From positions 23,279,874 through 23,343,873 of the forward strand of contig NC_053153.1 of the NCBI RefSeq assembly GCF_016808335.1: 64,000 nt of DNA. Reading direction: 5' to 3'. The translations under genes were made by a program, and so were the position numbers. This stretch comes from Panicum virgatum. Lineage: Eukaryota > Streptophyta > Magnoliopsida > Poales > Poaceae. The notes beneath the pieces are model-generated. The model did no database searches and had not been told where the DNA came from. It saw only the letters and a program-made list of their open reading frames with translations. Shown in pieces: positions 11,775 through 20,796 of this stretch; positions within the stretch are counted from its first letter, which is position 1; every line of letters starts with the position of its first letter.

Positions 11775-12336
11775 CCCAGTCCTAGGTACTACGGCACTCA
11801 TTCACAGGAGGTGGTGCGTGCAGGCTTAGGGTACGGAACCAGGCTAAGCGGCTACACGCTCCGGACCTCCCCGGAGAATGAGTGCGCTTCCCTGAACCCT
11901 GCAGGTTCCCAGGGGTCCGAACCCCTCTCTTCCATGAGGGGTCTCGAGCTAAGTCACTAACTAGCCAACTCAATTCGGACCACAATCACCGCACAAGAGT
12001 AAGAAGCCACGTGGGGGTTAGCGCAAACAGAATGCGTAGATTGAAATTGGAATGTAACATCCTTAGAGGCGAACTAAGAATAAACTTTTCCTTTATAACT
12101 AGATGTACATGAGATGTGCGATGTAAGCCAGAACACGGGTTTTATGAGGCCGGAGCTGTCCGGACCACCGGGCCCCCAATCTTAGGTACTACGGTACTCG
12201 TCCTAGGGAGGTATAGAGCATGCAGGCTTAGGGTACGGAACCAGGCTAAGCGGCTACATGGCTCCTGACCTCCCCGGATGGGTGAGTACGCTTCCTGAAC
12301 CTGGTTCGCAGAGGTCCGGACCCCCTCCACGGGGGA
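11775..12336. repeat. Direct repeat pair spaced 400 bp, inside the LTR element
   Basis: CCCAGTCCTAGGTACTACGG (11775) and CCCAATCTTAGGTACTACGG (12175) each begin a ~165-bp block. Both blocks contain GCAGGCTTAGGGTACGGAAC and a block rich in CTCCCCGGA, and both end in a CCCCTC..GAGGGG inverted motif. The copies are moderately diverged, hence older than the LTR pair or under relaxed constraint. Confidence 0.7.
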
Positions 12337-12409
12337 GGCTCACCGGACTGGACCACACGAAAGTACTACCCTAGTTACAAAGGAAAATGTTTTATTCCCT
12401 GCTGGGCCT

Positions 12410-13180
12410 CTAAGTGCAGGACTTACAGAGATGTAGAGTCGGGGTGCGACCGGAGTCGGCTTTCCGCCGGAGAGAGCCACCAGAGTCGGCTTTCCGCCGG
12501 AGCGGGCTTGGTGCGACCGGAGTCGGCTTTCCGCCGGAGCGGGCTTGGTGCGACCGGAGTCGGCTTTCCGCCGGAGCGGGCTTGTGCGACCGGAGTCGGC
12601 AGTCCGCTGGAGCGGGCTTGGTGCGACCGGAGTCGGCTTTCCGCCGGAGCGGGCTTGGTGCGACCGGAGTCGGCTTTCCGCCGGAGCGGGCTTGGTGCGA
12701 CCGGAGTCGGCTTTCCGCCGGAGCGGGCTTGGTGCGACCGGAGTCGGCAGTCCGCTGGAGCGGGCTTGGTGCGACCGGAGTCGGCTTTCCGCCGGAGCGG
12801 GCTTGGTGCGACCGGAGTCGGCTTTCCGCCGGAGCGGGCTTGGTGCGACCGGAAGTCGGCTTTCCGCCGGAGCGGGCTTGGTGCGACCGGAGTCGGCAGT
12901 CCGCTGGAGCGGGCTTGGTGCGACCGGAGTCGGCTTTCCGCCGGAGCGGCTTCCTCTCATGAGTGAGGTATGCTGTGAGCTGGGATTTGTCGCTCCGCCG
13001 CTCGCAGCTTGTGAGGGGGCCCTTGACGGGTGCCCTGACTCTTGCCGGCGGGCGGCGCGCGCCGCCGCCAACGGTGGCTGCTCCACAGGCACAGTTGCCC
13101 CTGGAGCAGGAACGCGATAGGCATGTGGCGTGGAGGACGCCACCCCCCTCCGTCATCTCCACGTCGTCCACGCGAACCAT
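12410..13180 (-). CDS. gag-like reading frame with tandem-repeat C-terminus
   Basis: On the minus strand an ATG at 13180-13178 opens a 256-codon frame starting MVRVDDVEMTEGGGVLHATC, a basic and Pro/Ala-rich leader like those of truncated grass Gypsy gag genes. From about residue 75 the frame runs through the 37-bp minisatellite. Because 37 is not a multiple of 3, the peptide phase rotates every repeat. It yields a 37-residue super-period with elements such as SRLRSHQARSGGKPT, PVAPSPLRRK and ADSGRTKPAPAE. No zinc knuckle, protease or RT is present. It may be a non-functional frame kept open only because the repeat lacks stops in any frame. Confidence 0.35.
   Translation of the reverse strand: MVRVDDVEMTEGGGVLHATCLSRSCSRGNCACGAATVGGGARRPPARVRAPVKGPLTSCERRSDKSQLTAYLTHERKPLRRKADSGRTKPAPADCRLRSHQARSGGKPTSGRTKPAPAESRLRSHQARSGGKPTPVAPSPLQRTADSGRTKPAPAESRLRSHQARSGGKPTPVAPSPLRRKADSGRTKPAPADCRLRSHKPAPAESRLRSHQARSGGKPTPVAPSPLRRKADSGGSLRRKADSGRTPTLHLCKSCT
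12438..12950. repeat. 37-bp minisatellite, ~13-14 copies, with 4-unit higher-order period
   Basis: The unit is GGAGTCGGCTTTCCGCCGG followed by AGCGGGCTTGGTGCGACC. A variant core AGTCCGCTGG replaces TTTCCGCCGG at 12601, 12749 and 12898, spaced 148 and 149 bp (4 x 37, plus one inserted A in the third interval). Units were therefore amplified in blocks of four. There are no stop codons across the array in any of the frames I read on either strand. Confidence 0.9.
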
Positions 13181-13220
13181 GGGGACGAAGAAGATGATGA
13201 AATGCGACCAGCTAGCCCCC

Positions 13221-13238
13221 CCTACCTGGCGCGCCAAA
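13221..13238 (-). promoter_or_regulatory. Primer-binding-site-like sequence
   Basis: Directly adjacent to the right LTR, the minus strand reads TTTGGCGCGCCAGGTAGG. The block GGCGCGCCAGGTAGGGG commonly follows the 5' LTR of grass Gypsy elements. It fixes the orientation of the element as minus. Confidence 0.6.
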
Positions 13239-14342
13239 TGTCGTGGTGCTGCAAACCACAGCCGGGTGGCGGAGCGCACCCGCCTATTCCCAGTGAGGGA
13301 GTACTCGGGGAAGTACTAGGCGATGGGGCTGGATCTTCGCTGAGACAAGGACTCAAGAACACTCGATTTAGAGTGGGTTCGGGCCGCCGGAGCGTAATAC
13401 CCTACGTCCACTGTGTGTTGTATTGCCTTCCCATGAGAGTGAGAAGGTGCGAGAGCTTGAGTCTGGATTGTGGAGATGATGTGTGAACCTGTGTTCTAGC
13501 GGGCGTGCTCTCCCTTTTATATGTCCAAGGGGAGCACGTACACTGAGCGGGGGCCCCGACATGTGGACCCGGCGATGTATTATAAACTACACTTTGGCCT
13601 TCAATGGCTCAGATCCGGAGATCTTGTCGTCGGCTTCTGTGCGTAGTTTCTGACCAGGGATGGTCTTGAGTTGTCCTGTCAGGGTAGAGTCTAGCCTTTG
13701 CAGTCGCGCGTCGAGGTTACGATGAAGCGCCGAACTACTGACTCAGTCCACTGTAGCAGCGTGCACTGTTGCTTCAGTCAGTAGCTGGTCATCATGACTC
13801 GTCGCTCATGCGCGTAGCGCTGAGTCTTTAATGCTTGTCTCGGTATCTGGCGATCCACAGTGTCGACTGACAAAAGCTGCCCCGTGCCCAGAGGCAGCAG
13901 ATCCCGCCTCAACCACTCGCACTTAATGCGGGTGGGTGAGGGAGCTTCCAGCGGAAGGCTGGCGCCCGCGCCCGCGTCTGCGTGACACGTGGCGGCTCCG
14001 GACCCCACCCGAGCAGCTTGCTGAGCCGAGAGCTCACGGGGGTCCGGATAGGCACGTGGAGGTCCCGGACCCGCCTGCGGGAGTCCGGATGGCACGTGGA
14101 AGTCCCGGACCCGCCTGCGGGGGTCCGGGTCCGCGGCCACAGGTGCTGAGCATTTCCACCTCTGGGACACGTGGTGACACCGGACCCGTCCCCAAACGGG
14201 AAGCGGGTCCGGGACCGTTGGTCCGGTGAGATGGAGTCGGAACCCAGGAGTCCGGCTGCTCAGCTCCTTAGGGCGTAGTTACGGATAACTACGCGAGTCT
14301 TGGCACAGTAGGAGTGGGTACCCCAGTTGTAGGGTACCGACA
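13239..14342 (-). repeat. Right (5') LTR
   Basis: Direct repeat of 10366-11467, starting TGTCGTGGTGCTGC at 13239 and ending GTACCGACA at 14342. It contains phased CCGGACCC/GGGTCCGG motifs near 13995-14220, as does its partner. Confidence 0.85.
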
Positions 14343-14345
14343 GTC

Positions 14346-15945
14346 ACGTTGAACCTTGGATGATTCTACCGACTTAACAATTGACCCACGTTATGAGTGG
14401 AAGCCATATGAAAGAAACACCGGCAACACATGGAGTTTCTTGTCCAAACCTTTTTAGGGATGCTATATGGACATATGTTACCCCTCCACCAAATATATTT
14501 ATTTTTCGAGGCTATTTGTGTATTATTAATTTCTTTTTGCAGTAAATCATTAAAAATACAATTAAATTCATAAAATATTGTAGTGTTGACTAAAAAATGC
14601 AAATAAGTTCTCTAGTTCAATAAATATGCTATATTAAGATAATAGCAAGCCCGCACATGAAAAGAATAAAGTGAACTATGTATTACGTTGAAACTTAGAT
14701 GATGAGGCTAACTTCACAAGTGACCCACGTCGTGAGTGGAAGCCATATGAAAGAAACACCAGCAATATGTGGATTTTCTTATCCAAATTTTTTTGGAGAT
14801 GCTATATGGACATATGTTACCCCATCACCAAATATATTTATTTTCTGAGGCTATTTGTGTATTATTAATTTCTTTTTGCAGTAAATCATCAAAAATGCAA
14901 TTAAATTCATAAAATATTGTAGTGTTGACAAAAAAATACAAATAAGTTCTCTAGTTTAATAAATATGCTATATTAAGATAATAGCAAGCCCCCACATGAA
15001 AAGGATAAAGTGAACTATGTATTACGTTGAAACTTAGATGATGAGGCTAACTTCACAAATGACCCACGTGATGAGTGGAAGCCATATGAAAGAAACACCA
15101 GCAATATATGGATTTTTTTGTCCAAACTTTTTTGGGGATGCTATATGGACATATGTTACCCCTTCACCAAATATATTTATTTTCTGAGGCTATTTGTGTA
15201 TTATTAATTTCTTTTTGCAGTAAATCATCAAAAATGCAATTAAATTCATAAAATATTGTAGTGTTGACCAAAAAATGCAAATAAGTTATCTAGTTCAATA
15301 AATATGCTATACTAAGGTAATCTCAAGCCCCCACATAAAAAGAATAAAGTGAACTATGGATCACGTTGAAACTTAGACGATGAGGCTAACTTCACAAGTG
15401 ACCCACGTGGCGAGTGGAAGCCATATGAAAGAAACACCGGCAACTTTTGGATTTTTATGTCCAAACTTTTTTGAGGATGCCACATGGACATATTTTAGCC
15501 CTCCACCAAATATCTTGATTTCCTGAGGCTTTTTGGTTATTATTAATTTGTTTTTGCAGTAAATCAACAAAATACAATTAAATTCATAAAATATTGTAGT
15601 GTTGACCAAAAAATGCAAATAAATTACCTAGTTCAATAAACATGCTATATGAAGCGAACCTCAAACCCCCACATGAAGAGGATGAAGTGAACTATGGACC
15701 TTGTTGAAAATATTGAAGTGAACTAGGGATGGCAAAAGTGACTTCGCGTGTAACGCACACAATGAGTTGAAGGAAACACCGGACAACATGTGGCGTTTCT
15801 TGTCCAAACTTTTTTGAGGACGCTACATGGACATATGTTGCCCCTCCGCCAAATATCCTGATTTTCTGAGGCTATTTGTGTATTGTTAATTTATTTCTGC
15901 ACTAAATCATAAAAATACAATTAAATTCATAAAATATTCCGGTGT
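14346..15945. repeat. 339-bp satellite array, ~4.7 copies
   Basis: Unit starts at ACGTTGAA occur at 14346, 14685, 15024 and 15363 (exact 339-bp steps), and a diverged fifth unit starts near 15701 and breaks off at about 15945. Each unit has the same order of blocks: GACCCACGT, GGAAGCCATATGAAAGAAAC, a GGACATATGTTACCCC stretch, TATTTGTGTATTATTAATTT, and AAATTCATAAAATATTG. Units 2 and 3 are nearly identical and outer units are more diverged, the usual pattern of unequal-exchange homogenisation. No coding capacity. The array abuts the LTR element with only three bases between. Confidence 0.9.
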
Positions 15946-15949
15946 CCGG

Positions 15950-16459
15950 CAGAGGACGACAGAAGAATACCAGAAGCTCAGCACACTAAACTAAGAGCTG
16001 GCAAAGAAAAATGTACACAGCCATCGTCTAGGCCCGAGTGGGTACTAGGCACAAGTGGAGAAGTGGAAGAAAGAGAGGGAGGACGCGATCGCCAGAGGGG
16101 AACCCGACCCATATGAGGGCCTGGACGAAAGTTGCTTCAACTGGGTCAAGGTCCGGGAAGTAAAGGAGTCCACGGGGACCAAAAGTATTGCCAAGCCCAA
16201 GACAAGAGAAGTCGTGGGAAACATTAAAAGGTTTGCAGAGGCACAGAAGGCAGGAAAATTCGTGCCTGACAAAGAGAAAGACTCTCTGGCCGTAGCCTTA
16301 GGTACAAAGGAGCATTGTGGCCGTGTCCGAGGCATCTCCTGCAAGCTGAACTGGAAGGAGGGGTTCGCTAAGGACTTAGATAAATATAAAAAGCATGACC
16401 GCTACAAGGAAGAGATGAGAGAGATGAACAAGGAAGAGATGAACACCTGCTCTACTTAG
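15950..16459 (+). pseudogene. CACTA (En/Spm-type) second-gene fragment, PttA/TNPA-like
   Basis: The 134-codon open stretch from 16055 carries the conserved end of the plant PttA/En/Spm transposase-associated family: REDAIARGEPDPYEG, VKESTGTKSIAKPKT, then DSLAVALGTKEHCGRVRG and WKEGFAKD. The frame extends upstream to about 15950 but with in-frame stops (just before VEKWKKER and after KLSTLN). No ATG starts it, so this is a decayed last exon. It runs directly into a cluster of CACTA-type subterminal repeats at 16460, as expected at an element end. The 5' exons are absent, replaced by the satellite array. Confidence 0.75.
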
Positions 16460-16730
16460 CAGGGGCTCACTCCACGTAGCAGCAGCGGTTGACTCTATCC
16501 ACCGCTGCTGATATATGTTAGCAACAGCGGTAGATAGGGTCAACCGCTGCTGCTAACTGGAGTGGGGCCGCCCGTCCACAGTTAGCAGCAGTGTTGCACC
16601 TTTCCAACCGCTGCTGCTAAGTCTCGTAGCAGCAGCGGTAGTAAATGTCCACCGCTGCTGCTAATGGAGTGGGTCCAGCCACCCTCACTTACCAGCAGCG
16701 GTGAATTTTTCCAACCGCTGCTGCTAAGTG
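16460..16730. repeat. CACTA-type subterminal repeat cluster, left
   Basis: The motif TTAGCAGCAGCGG and its inverse CCGCTGCTGCTAA alternate at least ten times, spaced about 20-45 bp, often forming head-to-head palindromes. Clusters of short direct and inverted repeats of this sort are the transposase-binding subterminal regions of CACTA elements. The same motif family recurs at 17575-17755. Confidence 0.75.
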
Positions 16731-17574
16731 CCTTATACTTATTATATTTATTCTATAATACATTTCTCCAACCTGCAACAAGAATACATTTCTTCTATAT
16801 TTAATTCTTCTGTTTACTCCTTTACTTCTGTTTATTTCTTTTATATTTAGTTCTTCTATTTACCCCTCTACCTTTATATATTCTTGCAATATCATAACTT
16901 AAACATCAAGAACACATTTGCCATGCACTCATGTTATAGTCATCTCAATGTGAGCTGAACACAACAAGAAATAATAAAACATAAAAACTAAAATAATGAT
17001 ACATAAAAGCTAACAGCTTACATCTCAGCAAGCATTTTCTCCACAACGATAAAAAAATGTCAACGTACACACAATTTATCCACTAACTTGATGGATTTGC
17101 AACCGTCTTTGTAGAACTTGCAGGTGGTGTACACCTCAGCGAGTATTTTCTCCGCCGGTGGGTAGGACTCATATTAGCTGAGATGTACACCACCTGCAAG
17201 TTCTATAAAGGAGGGTAGGGCAGCTGCAAGGCAACTGGTTATGGAATAAATCCATTAGGATTTTTCCACAACCTGGAACTCCCACCGGAATAGTTGCATC
17301 CGGCGAGAGATTAGGATTTTTCCACAACTTGGAGTTTGCATTACATGCAACCTATCCCAATAAGCAGAAAGGCAAGGAAGGAGGAGAAGAATATGTCAGG
17401 CATTGTTTCTACTGATGTAGCTTGGCAAGAGGTGGGGGGCACTGGAGGGTATTTATAGGCCCAAGAGGAGCAAAAAAACCAAAACAACTTTCGGTGGAGG
17501 GTCACAAGAACACTGTTTAAAAACTGAAATCGATGTTGAAAAAAATCTGGGACACTATCAGAATCGGTGAACGT
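16731..17574. other. Non-coding spacer between subterminal clusters, with a 30-bp-arm inverted repeat
   Basis: AT-rich at left, mixed at right. At 17112-17141 and 17176-17205 lie inverted arms (TAGAACTTGCAGGTGGTGTA and its inverse, extended about 10 bp further) around a 34-bp loop, a strong hairpin. A sequence CACAACAAGAAAT near 16961 resembles the terminal motif of the CACTA element at 24823, but no partner or TSD was found. Confidence 0.45.
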
Positions 17575-17755
17575 AATCCACCGCTGTTGCTAACATATAG
17601 CAGCAGCGGTGGATAAATTGTCCACCGCTGCTGATAAGTGGAGTGGGGCGGGCTGCCCACAGTTATAGCAGCAGCGGTGGACTTTCCAACCGCTGCTGCT
17701 AAGTCACTTAGCAGCCGCGGTGGATAGCGTCAACTGCTGCTGCTAACTTATTTAT
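17575..17755. repeat. CACTA-type subterminal repeat cluster, right
   Basis: Six to eight copies of the same CCGCTGCTGCTAA / TTAGCAGCAGCGG motif. Spacing and palindromic pairs are like those at 16460-16730, including the shared phrase GGAGTGGGGC. The two clusters probably belong to two ends of related CACTA copies now joined. Confidence 0.7.
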
Positions 17756-17774
17756 AATTTATAATTTACTTATT

Positions 17775-17970
17775 CATATTTTCTTGTTTTATATAATCTT
17801 TTATTTACTTCTTTTATACATAATTATCTTATATTTACTTGTTATATCCCTTATTTTATATTTACTCCTTTTCATATTTTCTTGTTTTATATTGTCTTTT
17901 ATTTACTTCTTTTATACATAATTATCTTATATTTACTTGTTATATCCTTTTTTTATATTTACTCCTTTAA
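17775..17970. repeat. 98-bp AT-rich tandem duplication
   Basis: CATATTTTCTTGTTTTATAT begins at 17775 and again at 17873. Both are followed by TACTTCTTTTATACATAATT and TTACTTGTTATATCC. Two nearly identical copies in a T-rich tract downstream of the minus-strand transposase remnant. Confidence 0.85.
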
Positions 17971-18068
17971 TATTTACTTGTTTTTGAACAACAGAAGACA
18001 AATTTTGATCAAACTCAAAATATTTGACGTGCAAAGGTTACAATGTGAAATTAAATAATAGTAGTGCA

Positions 18069-20203
18069 TTAGGTGGTTACAAATCTTGGCTCTCCATCGA
18101 GCCGTGACCATGGTTTAACATCCTTTATGCTTGCTTCTACAATCTTGATCTTGGTTGGTAGATCTGTGGAGACCTGCATGTCATCATAGTCATTGAAGGC
18201 CTCCACATCGTTCACACCATCAACCCCGATAATAGTCTGTTTGTCCGAGGCAACTATGTGCTTCTTGTTCTTCTGGCTTGGGTCGAGGACATATACAACC
18301 TGTGCAACTCATTTGGCGAGTACCCAAGGGTCATCTTTGTAGCCAACTTTGGCTAGGTCAACAATCGTCAGGCCGTAGTTGTCCACCTCTACACCTTGTG
18401 GGTGTTTGACCCATTGGCACCTAAACACAGGAATCTGTATGGTCCTTCCATAGTCAAGCTCCCATATGTCCTCTATAAGGCCAAAATATGACCTTGTTTC
18501 CCGTCGTGTCATCGATGGCGTCTATCCAAACTCCACTGTTTTGGCAGACACTTTTCTTATCCTTGGCAGATGTGTAGAATGTATACCCATTAATATCGTA
18601 TGCCTGCCATGTCCTGACCTGTGCAAAAGGACCCAAAGCCAGCCGTTTCAATGTGACTCCCTCAACAGTTGTTCCCTCCTCTATGTTTTGGTCCATGAGC
18701 CAGGTGGTGAATCGTTGTTTGTGCTCCTTCATGACCCAAGCCTCTGATCGGCTGTTGCTTTCTGCGCGAACAATATTAAGGTGCTGCTCGATGAACGGAG
18801 ACATAATCTCCAACTGGTGTAGGACACTGAAATGAGCGCTTGCCACTTTATGGTATGCCCTGTCAACAAATGTTTTCCTCCCCCTCGTTCCTTTCCCTTC
18901 TAACTTTCCCGTGTGATGAGATGCAATCACGCCAATACCTTTCTTGTCCACCAAGTAATCCTGATAGCATTCTACAATCTATTCGGTGCAGTAGGCCTCT
19001 ATGATGAACCCTCAGGACAAGCACAATTGAGAACACAGCGGTTTAGAGTCGCCTTGAAATGCTCGTGTGCCCACATTTCATGTAAGTAGGTAGGACCAAG
19101 TGCACGGATCTGGTAGACCATATGTACCATGAGGTGTGGCATTATGTTGAAAAGTGATGGAGGAAAACACGTCTCTAGCTAGGCCATAGTCTCTGTGCAG
19201 AACTGTTGCAGTGAATCCAATTCATCTAAACGAATTTCCTTTTGCGAGATTTTGCTGAAGAAGTAGACCATCCGAGTTATTACCATACGCACAAATGCAG
19301 GCTTGGCAACCCTTATAGCAACCGCGAGGAATACCGTTAGCATCATGTGGCAATCGTGAGCGTTGTATCCGCTTAGCGATAAATCTTTCATGGATACTAG
19401 CTTCTTTATTTTAGATGACAGCCCGGTTGGCACTTTTAGACGACGTAGACATAGGCAAAGTTCCCTTTTCTCTCCTAATGTCAGGTTGTAGCTAGCGGCT
19501 GGCAGGATAATTTTCCCATTCGCATGTTCCACGAGGTGGAGGTCACTTCTTATTCCCATGTTTACCAGGTCCCAACGTGACCTCAAGCCATCCTTTGTCT
19601 TGCCTTTTACATCCTTCAACAAACAGATAGTGCTATCGAACACGTTCTTCTTTATGTGCATAGCATCGACGGCATGTGGAACCTCCAAGTCCTTCCAGTA
19701 TGGCAAATACTTAAAGAACATTGACATCTTCTTGAAAGGCACGCCCTCTACAGGGGCTTTAGTTATCTTGATCTTCTTGCCATAGCTGACGTTAATCTTC
19801 CTTACCATATCAAAAACATATTTGCTGTTGTGTCTTCTTATTGGTATTGAACCTGACTCTGCCTTACCATCAAAGAGGGCGTAGAATGCCTTCCTGCGGT
19901 ATTTGTGCCTTTCAACAAGGAACCGGCGGTACTTCAGATACACAAATTTTTTTGAACCATCCAGGTACACAAACATCATGCTATCCAGCCATACTAAACA
20001 TCCCGTTGATCTGTCCAGAGATCGAGAACAATGCAGGGTAGTCATTGATGGTAACGATTATAATTCCTCTGCATGTGAAGTGGTCCTTAGCATACTCGTC
20101 CCACATTCGCACACCCTCATTCCAAAGCTTCACCATATCAGCCATCAATGGCTAAGGGAAGACATCTATATCAATGCCCAGTTGTTCCGGCCCTTGTATT
20201 AGA
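18069..20203 (-). pseudogene. CACTA transposase (TNP2-type) remnant, middle to C-terminus
   Basis: Read on the minus strand from 20203 to a stop at 18069-18071. It begins in the TNP2 domain (MADMVKLWNEGVRMWDEYAK, then FTCRGIIIVTINDYPALFSISG). It continues through VPHAVDAMHIKKNVFDSTIC (about 19690) and SLSGYNAHDCHMML (about 19340). Next comes a DUF4218-like region (PSLFNIMPHLMVHMVYQIRA, HEMWAHEHF) and then a DUF4216-like C-terminus (VYVLDPSQKNKKHIV, GVDGVNDVEAFNDYDDMQ). The frame changes near 19990, and stops interrupt the joins near 19178, 18960 and 18309, so it is dead. The N-terminal transposase-associated domain is missing. The element family differs from the CACTA at 24.8 kb. Confidence 0.8.
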
Positions 20204-20229
20204 ATACACAACATTATGTACTTCCTCTT

Positions 20230-20705
20230 TGTTGATGCTGCTTAAAGACGAATATTTTATATCATTTTATATTGATTTTCACTGATTTAATGCATCAACT
20301 ATGCCTTTTACTACGATTTATCACCGATTATTATGGATTTTGCAATATTGCCTTGGGGAAATTGTATTTCTATTTATTACAAGTTTTAGGGCAATTTTTC
20401 GCAATTTTCATCATAATCCACCTCGAGTAATTAAGACCTTCAAGATGGTGTTTTCCTGAAGACAAGTGATCAAGAAGAGGCTTGAGTGACTCACCCCTAC
20501 CTCTGTGTCAAGTCAAAGCTCCCAAAGGTCAGAAGCTTCATGAAGATTCCAAGAGCTACCGGAATATAGAAGATTATCCAAAGGGAATACTTCCAATCAA
20601 GTCAAAACTAGAAGATTTCGTCAAATCTCGGAGAATATCGAAGATTCCAGAACCCCAAGAGTCCGAGAACCCCCGTTGGTGGCACGGCTGGAGGAGGTGT
20701 GATGA
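20230..20705 (+). mobile_element. LTR fragment related to the 36.75-38.38 kb LTR
   Basis: It begins TGTTGATGCTGCTTAA and follows, in diverged form and opposite orientation, the first ~480 bp of the LTR that starts at 38384 on the minus strand. Shared phrases include TTGATTTATCACC-like and TAATAATAGG-like blocks, CCTTCAAGATGGTGTTTTC, and AGAGCTACCGGAATATAGAA. Homology ends near 20705, so only the 5' part survives. No internal region or second LTR is nearby. Confidence 0.7.
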
Positions 20706-20796
20706 TTGATCTTGCGTACCTCCTCAAATGAAGATAGCACTTGGTCGCTCTTCTCTATTCTGCACTCACGAAATGTTGGTGGGCATGGTTTCAACC

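Larger units (their letters stand above)
10366..14342 (-). mobile_element. LTR retrotransposon with short interior (non-autonomous, probably Gypsy-derived)
   Basis: Two closely similar ~1.1 kb direct repeats (10366-11467 and 13239-14342) each begin TGTCG and end CGACA. They bracket a 1.77-kb interior. The primer-binding-type sequence lies at the left edge of the right LTR (minus strand TTTGGCGCGCCAGGTAGG, 13238-13221), so the element reads right to left and the right LTR is the 5' LTR. The interior has no protease, RT or integrase. It holds a gag-like frame carrying a 37-bp minisatellite (12438-12950) and an older 400-bp-spaced direct repeat. Flanking pentamers (CCCTG and GTCAC) do not match, so the TSD has been lost or the element arose by recombination between two copies. 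Confidence 0.8.

Noticed and set aside
12438..12950. Regular ~37-bp repeats considered as a CRISPR-like array
   Set aside because: Units are contiguous without unique spacers, lie inside an LTR element in plant nuclear DNA, and have no cas genes nearby.
12414..13120. Long plus-strand open frames (150-190 codons) through the 37-bp minisatellite
   Set aside because: The repeat lacks stops in any frame on either strand, so openness carries no information. Element orientation from the primer-binding-like site is minus.
10361..14347. Target-site duplication for the 10.4-14.3 kb LTR element
   Set aside because: The pentamers CCCTG and GTCAC beside the LTRs do not match, so no TSD is claimed.
16957..16975. 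CACAACAAGAAAT as a CACTA terminus
   Set aside because: It matches the 24823 terminus for about 12 bases, but no subterminal repeats adjoin it in the right sense and no partner or 3-bp duplication was found.
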